Shown here: piece by piece, positions 60,321 to 64,000 of the stretch | Layout of the letters: each line of letters begins with the position of its first letter | Position numbering within the stretch: position 1 is the stretch's first letter | Assembly (NCBI GenBank): GCA_031213475.1 | Contig: JARUPZ010000004.1 | Coordinates: 3,373,501 to 3,437,500, forward strand | From: Nereocystis luetkeana | Taxonomy: Eukaryota; Sar; Phaeophyceae; Laminariales; Laminariaceae | Direction: 5' to 3' | DNA: 64,000 nucleotides | Translations under genes and position numbers: made by a program | Notes under the pieces: generated by a model | What the model was told of the DNA's origin: nothing | What the model saw: the letters and a program-made list of their open reading frames with translations, nothing else | Databases searched by the model: none

Positions 60321-61110
60321 TATGGAACAATGTCAAGGTTCGGTCGGTCGGTCGTTTGGTCCAGACCAAGGTCGAGGGGCTGGTGGTGCGTCACGAGGTA
60401 CTAATATGTACGAGTTCGAGTCTGGAGCTTCATCGATTCCTCGTACAGATGCAGAGGGCCGTCGTGTTTTTGCCATGAATACTGCCGTTTCGAAATGTAA
60501 CCGCAAAACAAAAGATTTGGACTACAAAAACGACGCGATTAGGACAGCCGTGGTACGTGGCCTTTCTTCCCGACGCAGAAAAGTACCAAACATATTGGTG
60601 GTCAGGTGGACGATATCCGTTTGTTCCTCGATTCCCGTGCGAAGCTGGATGACTTGAGAGATTGTTACATTCGATATATGATTTTAGTATTTCTGCTGCA
60701 ACGAACGGCTATGCATGGCGGCAGGCTATACAGGAGATACTTCTCGCATTTCCAATGACCACCTGCTGGACTGTCTGCATGCTAAGGCATATCATAGGCC
60801 CAAGCTAGATGTTATCTCTGCGGAAGAATCGCTTTGCTCAATTGCTCGATCGGTTGATCCTGCGACTAACGCTGCTGATATGTCACGATAGGTTGAGACG
60901 CTATTTAACGATATGTGCAAGTTCGTTGCCGAGGTTGGAATAAGTGATTTTTCCATGGTTGGAGGAGATTTTCGAGGCGCCTGGAAATCAGCACCAGCAC
61001 AACTTTTCACGAGGATATTCTTAGATGCGCTATCACCTGAAGTCTTCAGGCAAGCATGCACTTCACAGTTGCTTGTTAACGACGAGCTATATTCTCAACC
61101 AATGAATTAA
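60321..61110 (+). pseudogene. Retroelement gag-like ORF, uninterrupted but decayed copy
   Basis: Starts ATGGAACAATGTCAAGG and encodes MEQCQGSVGRSFGPDQGRGA. A frameshift near 60590 and a TAG near 60890 break it. It reads through the site where the 39-kb copy carries the TA-flanked transposon and so serves as the empty-site reference. The end, VGGDFRGAWKSAPAQLFTRI to NDELYSQPMN, matches 37180-37030 on the minus strand. Confidence 0.7.
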
Positions 61111-61168
61111 TTTTTGATGGTGGAAAGAGAACCAAAGAAGTGGCCGAGAACACACCGGTTGCTGGTAA

Positions 61169-61777
61169 ATGCATGCGTCTATGTCTACGAATAACCGGGA
61201 TTATTATTATTCTGGGAGTCGAGGCTACCAGCAAAGGTCTTCTGTGAGTAATAGGTGTCATTTCTTTCCATCAAGTGGGGGTGGAGTCAAGCAGGACCGT
61301 GCTAGATATACAGGTCGACTTATTGAGCGTCAGGCCAACCAAGAAGAGCAGGGAGTTGGAGGCGAGCGTTTTTACTCTATGCGTTATGTCTACCCTGCTT
61401 CCGCACGCGATGATTGTTCCGGATCGGTGGGTCCTCCTGTGGAGCGTTTCAAATCTCAGGGTTTGCACCAACACCGAAACCCTAGTCCTTTGTGTGCTAC
61501 CAGCGACAGTGTTGCTAGATCTGAATATTCTCATAGGTCAGGTGACACTCCAAGCGGCGCTGCTGTGTTGCATCTTTGCGGCACAGATACGGGCCTGTGT
61601 TCGGCTGCTCCTTTAAATATCAACGTATCACGTGCTACGACACTTAATTCTACAACAATAGTTGAGGGGCGAGGGGCTTCAACTGCGACGACTGAGTGTA
61701 CTGTCATCCCCAATATTTCTACTGGTGATTGGGGAGCGTCTATCTTGTGGGGCTGGTTCTACCCACCGTTCAATTAA
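61169..61777 (+). pseudogene. Retroelement ORF, middle part
   Basis: Encodes NRDYYYSGSRGYQQRSSVSN and later GLCSAAPLNINVSRATTLNS. The first part matches 36982-36880 (minus) and the second 40455-40310 (minus), linking both regions to one parent element. A competing frame (61275-61616) is also open. No RT, RNase H or recombinase follows, so this copy is a deleted derivative. Confidence 0.55.
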
Positions 61778-62243
61778 TGCCGTGCGCTGCATTACGGATC
61801 CATCTGATGTTATTCCTTCCGCTGCACTGATACCTGTTTATGAGGAGACCTCAACGGGGGGCGTGGGTGTTTGTGAGGACTCCGAGAATGGTGTGAATGA
61901 ACCTGCTGTCGTTCCTTCTGCTGAACTGGTGTCTTATTCTAAGGGGCCCTCACAAAAGGATGTGGGTGTTTGTGAGGACTCCGAGATTGATGTGAATGAA
62001 CTTGTCGTCGTTCCTTCTGCTGAACCGGTGTCTGAGGATGTGGGTGTCTACGAAATGTCGGAGATTGATATACCAACGGGGGACGTGGGTGTTTGTGAGG
62101 ACTCCGAGATTGATGTGAATGGACTTGTCGTCGTTCCTTCTGTTGAACAGATGTCTGCTTCTAAGGAGTTCTCACAAAGGGATGTGGATGTCTGTGAAAC
62201 GTCGGAGATTAATATACCTGTGTTGAGGACTCTGACTCGTTAA
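61662..62243 (+). CDS. Acidic internally repeated protein in the retroelement
   Basis: An open frame after TAG 61659-61661 with no early ATG. The second half consists of about five units of 15-34 residues built on DVGVCEDSEIDVN followed by ELVVVPSAE (variants VYEMSEIDIP, VCETSEINIP). The units are rich in Glu, Asp, Ser and Val. It overlaps the end of the previous frame and may be reached by frameshift or splicing. No known domain; function unknown. Confidence 0.4.
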   Translation: MRGEGLQLRRLSVLSSPIFLLVIGERLSCGAGSTHRSINAVRCITDPSDVIPSAALIPVYEETSTGGVGVCEDSENGVNEPAVVPSAELVSYSKGPSQKDVGVCEDSEIDVNELVVVPSAEPVSEDVGVYEMSEIDIPTGDVGVCEDSEIDVNGLVVVPSVEQMSASKEFSQRDVDVCETSEINIPVLRTLTR

Positions 62244-62841
62244 GGGGCGCTCCTGATCAGGGTTATCGGTGAATCAACTGCAGAATGTCCGGTCGTGTTT
62301 GCTTGCCCGCAGTCAAAAAAACTATCCCTGAGCCTGGGCCCTCTACTAGCTGCTCCGGACTGATGGCTTTAGGCCGAGACAGGAATAAGCTGGTAGATTG
62401 CCTCCTTTCTGTGTACTGTTTGTTGTATGCGTATGGATGTGTGTGTGCGTGTGATAACTGGTATGTTTCGGACCTGTCTGTCAGAGAATTAATAACTGGT
62501 ACGACGGGAAAGGAGGAGATATGGATGACGTCAAGAAATATTGCCGTGTAGGTTTTCACGTGAAATTGGATACCAGGTACAGTTTCTACAAATTTCCGGT
62601 GTTTCTCGTCTGAGTTTAAATCTAATCCAGTGGTTGTGTTAGATAGATAGCACTGTATGTGGTTGTGGTTGAATGCCATATGGTAAGGGTTTCGTAGAAA
62701 CGGACGATGTTGACTGGTGGTTTCTTCGTTTTTCTTCTTCGGGTTGTAATTAATTTATGGTCTCCCCGCTGTCCCTGTCTTCATTTTTTTATCGTTTTCC
62801 CCAAGTCCCTTTGGGCCTATGGGTTCGCTCTTGGAGGGGGC
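62244..62841. other. Unassigned DNA within the retroelement
   Basis: No open frame of note. It lies between the acidic ORF and the second T module, where the 3' end of the element is expected. Confidence 0.35.
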
Positions 62842-63660
62842 TGTGGTCGTCAGGGGACATCCGGGAGACGTCTCCGGGTTTCCAGTAGAGATATGGATAT
62901 TGGGGTATAACCACGTCCTTGTTGCTGGAAAACTTTGCCCACAGCAGTCACTCTTCTCTTTTCTTTTCTTTAGTATTTCTATATTTTAATAATAAACTTA
63001 TGAACCTCTTACTTCGCGTCGACTAGGGTGGCTGACTCGATCGAGTGGTACAGCTATATGTTGGCCTCGAGCTGAGCTTGGTCATCCGAGGCGTACCATA
63101 ATCGTACCGCGTACTCGTAGACGAAGGTTGGTGCTTGATGTACTCGTACGTCATACTCGTATCCAAAAAAATGATGCTCCAACCACAGATGCTGCTCCAA
63201 CCGCCTGTTGCTGCTCCACTCGAACAGTCGATGGCCCTGACCGTCAACCACTCGTCCCGATGACAGACACCTGGAACCCTAATGTAGCTAAAGATTTCGC
63301 AGGTGATATTGGCTCAACCGACCTTCAATTGATTGTAGATATGATACATCGATATTGTAAGTTGTAGCAGCAAGCAAAGTTCTACCCGAATTCCACCCGA
63401 AAATCTTGAACACCTGTACAAAGTAGAATATCCCCAACCCGATGATATAACCAAAACCCGAAAAAGAGTTGAAGAATTCATCCGAAGACCAAATACCCAA
63501 GACGTCAATATGCCCACATGCCCAAACGATCGATACCTGACCGAAAGATACCCACACCCAACCCTCAAACTCGAAATTTGAATGCGAAAGATACGGGAAG
63601 GTCGCCTCACTGTTTTGTGCACCAACCAACGAAGATATTTCTCCTCTCACCTAAAATATC
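62842..63660. mobile_element. Retroelement end with rearranged segments (T forward, then U and V reversed)
   Basis: T (62842-63102) is in the plus orientation, but the following 63103-63575 is U in reverse. Then V sequence (AATGCGAAAGATACGGGAAG, to about 63660) follows, also reversed, so U and V are swapped relative to T-U-V copies. Such permuted or inverted ends are known for tyrosine-recombinase retroelements, but nested insertion or inversion could also produce this. Confidence 0.55.
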
Positions 63661-64000
63661 CTTCAAGAGACATATATATTACTAGGGAATAAAAGGCCCT
63701 CCCGCCCTCGGCGGTTGGGACAAATTCCTGTAGATAAAATAGAAGCTAAAATAGGTGAGCCAATACATAGGGATTGGCATTAATTGTGGCCCCGTAAGCC
63801 ACTTTATGTAAGACCTCAAAAGGCGTTGAAATGATCAATTATGCACTTTTTATTGGATGTGCTTGCTCCCTCTCTGAAATCTCACAATATAACTTCATTA
63901 ATAGTCGTTGGTAGCAGCAGTACGATGCAATACAATCAGCGGGAAATACGATAAACACACAGCAGAGGGACCACACTCGGAGTATCGACTGCTTCCGTAT
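63661..64000. other. Unassigned DNA at the window edge
   Basis: No feature recognised in the last 340 bases. Confidence 0.4.

Noticed and set aside
1..64000. CRISPR arrays, operons, ribosome binding sites or other prokaryotic features
   Set aside because: The window is clearly spliced eukaryotic DNA; the tandem repeats are minisatellites and not spacer arrays.

Overview
This window is nuclear DNA from a eukaryote. The evidence is a ten-exon protein gene with GT..AG introns of 126 to 3,495 bases, intronic box C/D snoRNAs, tRNA-derived SINEs, several kinds of inverted-repeat DNA transposon and a retroelement that carries a tyrosine recombinase. Coding density is very low. I cannot name the organism; long introns plus this retroelement type would fit an alga or another complex protist, but that is inference. 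Layout: 18-7972 (minus) is the NOP56 gene, the only gene I identify with certainty. Its fourth intron carries two tandem box C/D snoRNA genes resembling U15/snR13, and its large second intron holds local repeats and a TTAA-flanked miniature transposon. From about 8 to 34 kb the DNA is almost all repeats: a second TTAA-flanked element, an 804-bp hAT-like element filled with GGGTC arrays, two copies of a 1.1-1.3 kb repeat ending in a strong hairpin, minisatellites, SINE-like units, interstitial telomere-like tracts, a 930-bp imperfect palindrome and a few weak open frames that I cannot identify. From 33.3 to 40.5 kb lies a decayed tyrosine-recombinase retroelement (minus: gag-like ORF, RT/RNase H remnant, recombinase) followed by 460-bp tandem repeats. 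Its gag ORF is split by a 1,553-bp TA-flanked transposon that itself contains a SINE and a foldback element. From 40.5 to 58.7 kb two direct copies of one long non-coding segment follow each other (about 9.7 and 7.5 kb after their private insertions). The two copies give clean empty-site and filled-site comparisons. From 58.7 to 63.7 kb there are three more fragments of the same retroelement family, with end segments in different orders and orientations and an ORF encoding an acidic internally repeated protein. How the parts work together: NOP56 is a core box C/D snoRNP protein, and its intron encodes RNAs of the class that this protein packages, so host gene and guest RNAs act in the same process, rRNA 2'-O-methylation. 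The rest is best read as successive waves of mobile elements and duplication. A nine-base near-palindrome, TACCTGGTA, is scattered across the window far more often than chance would give and is unexplained.
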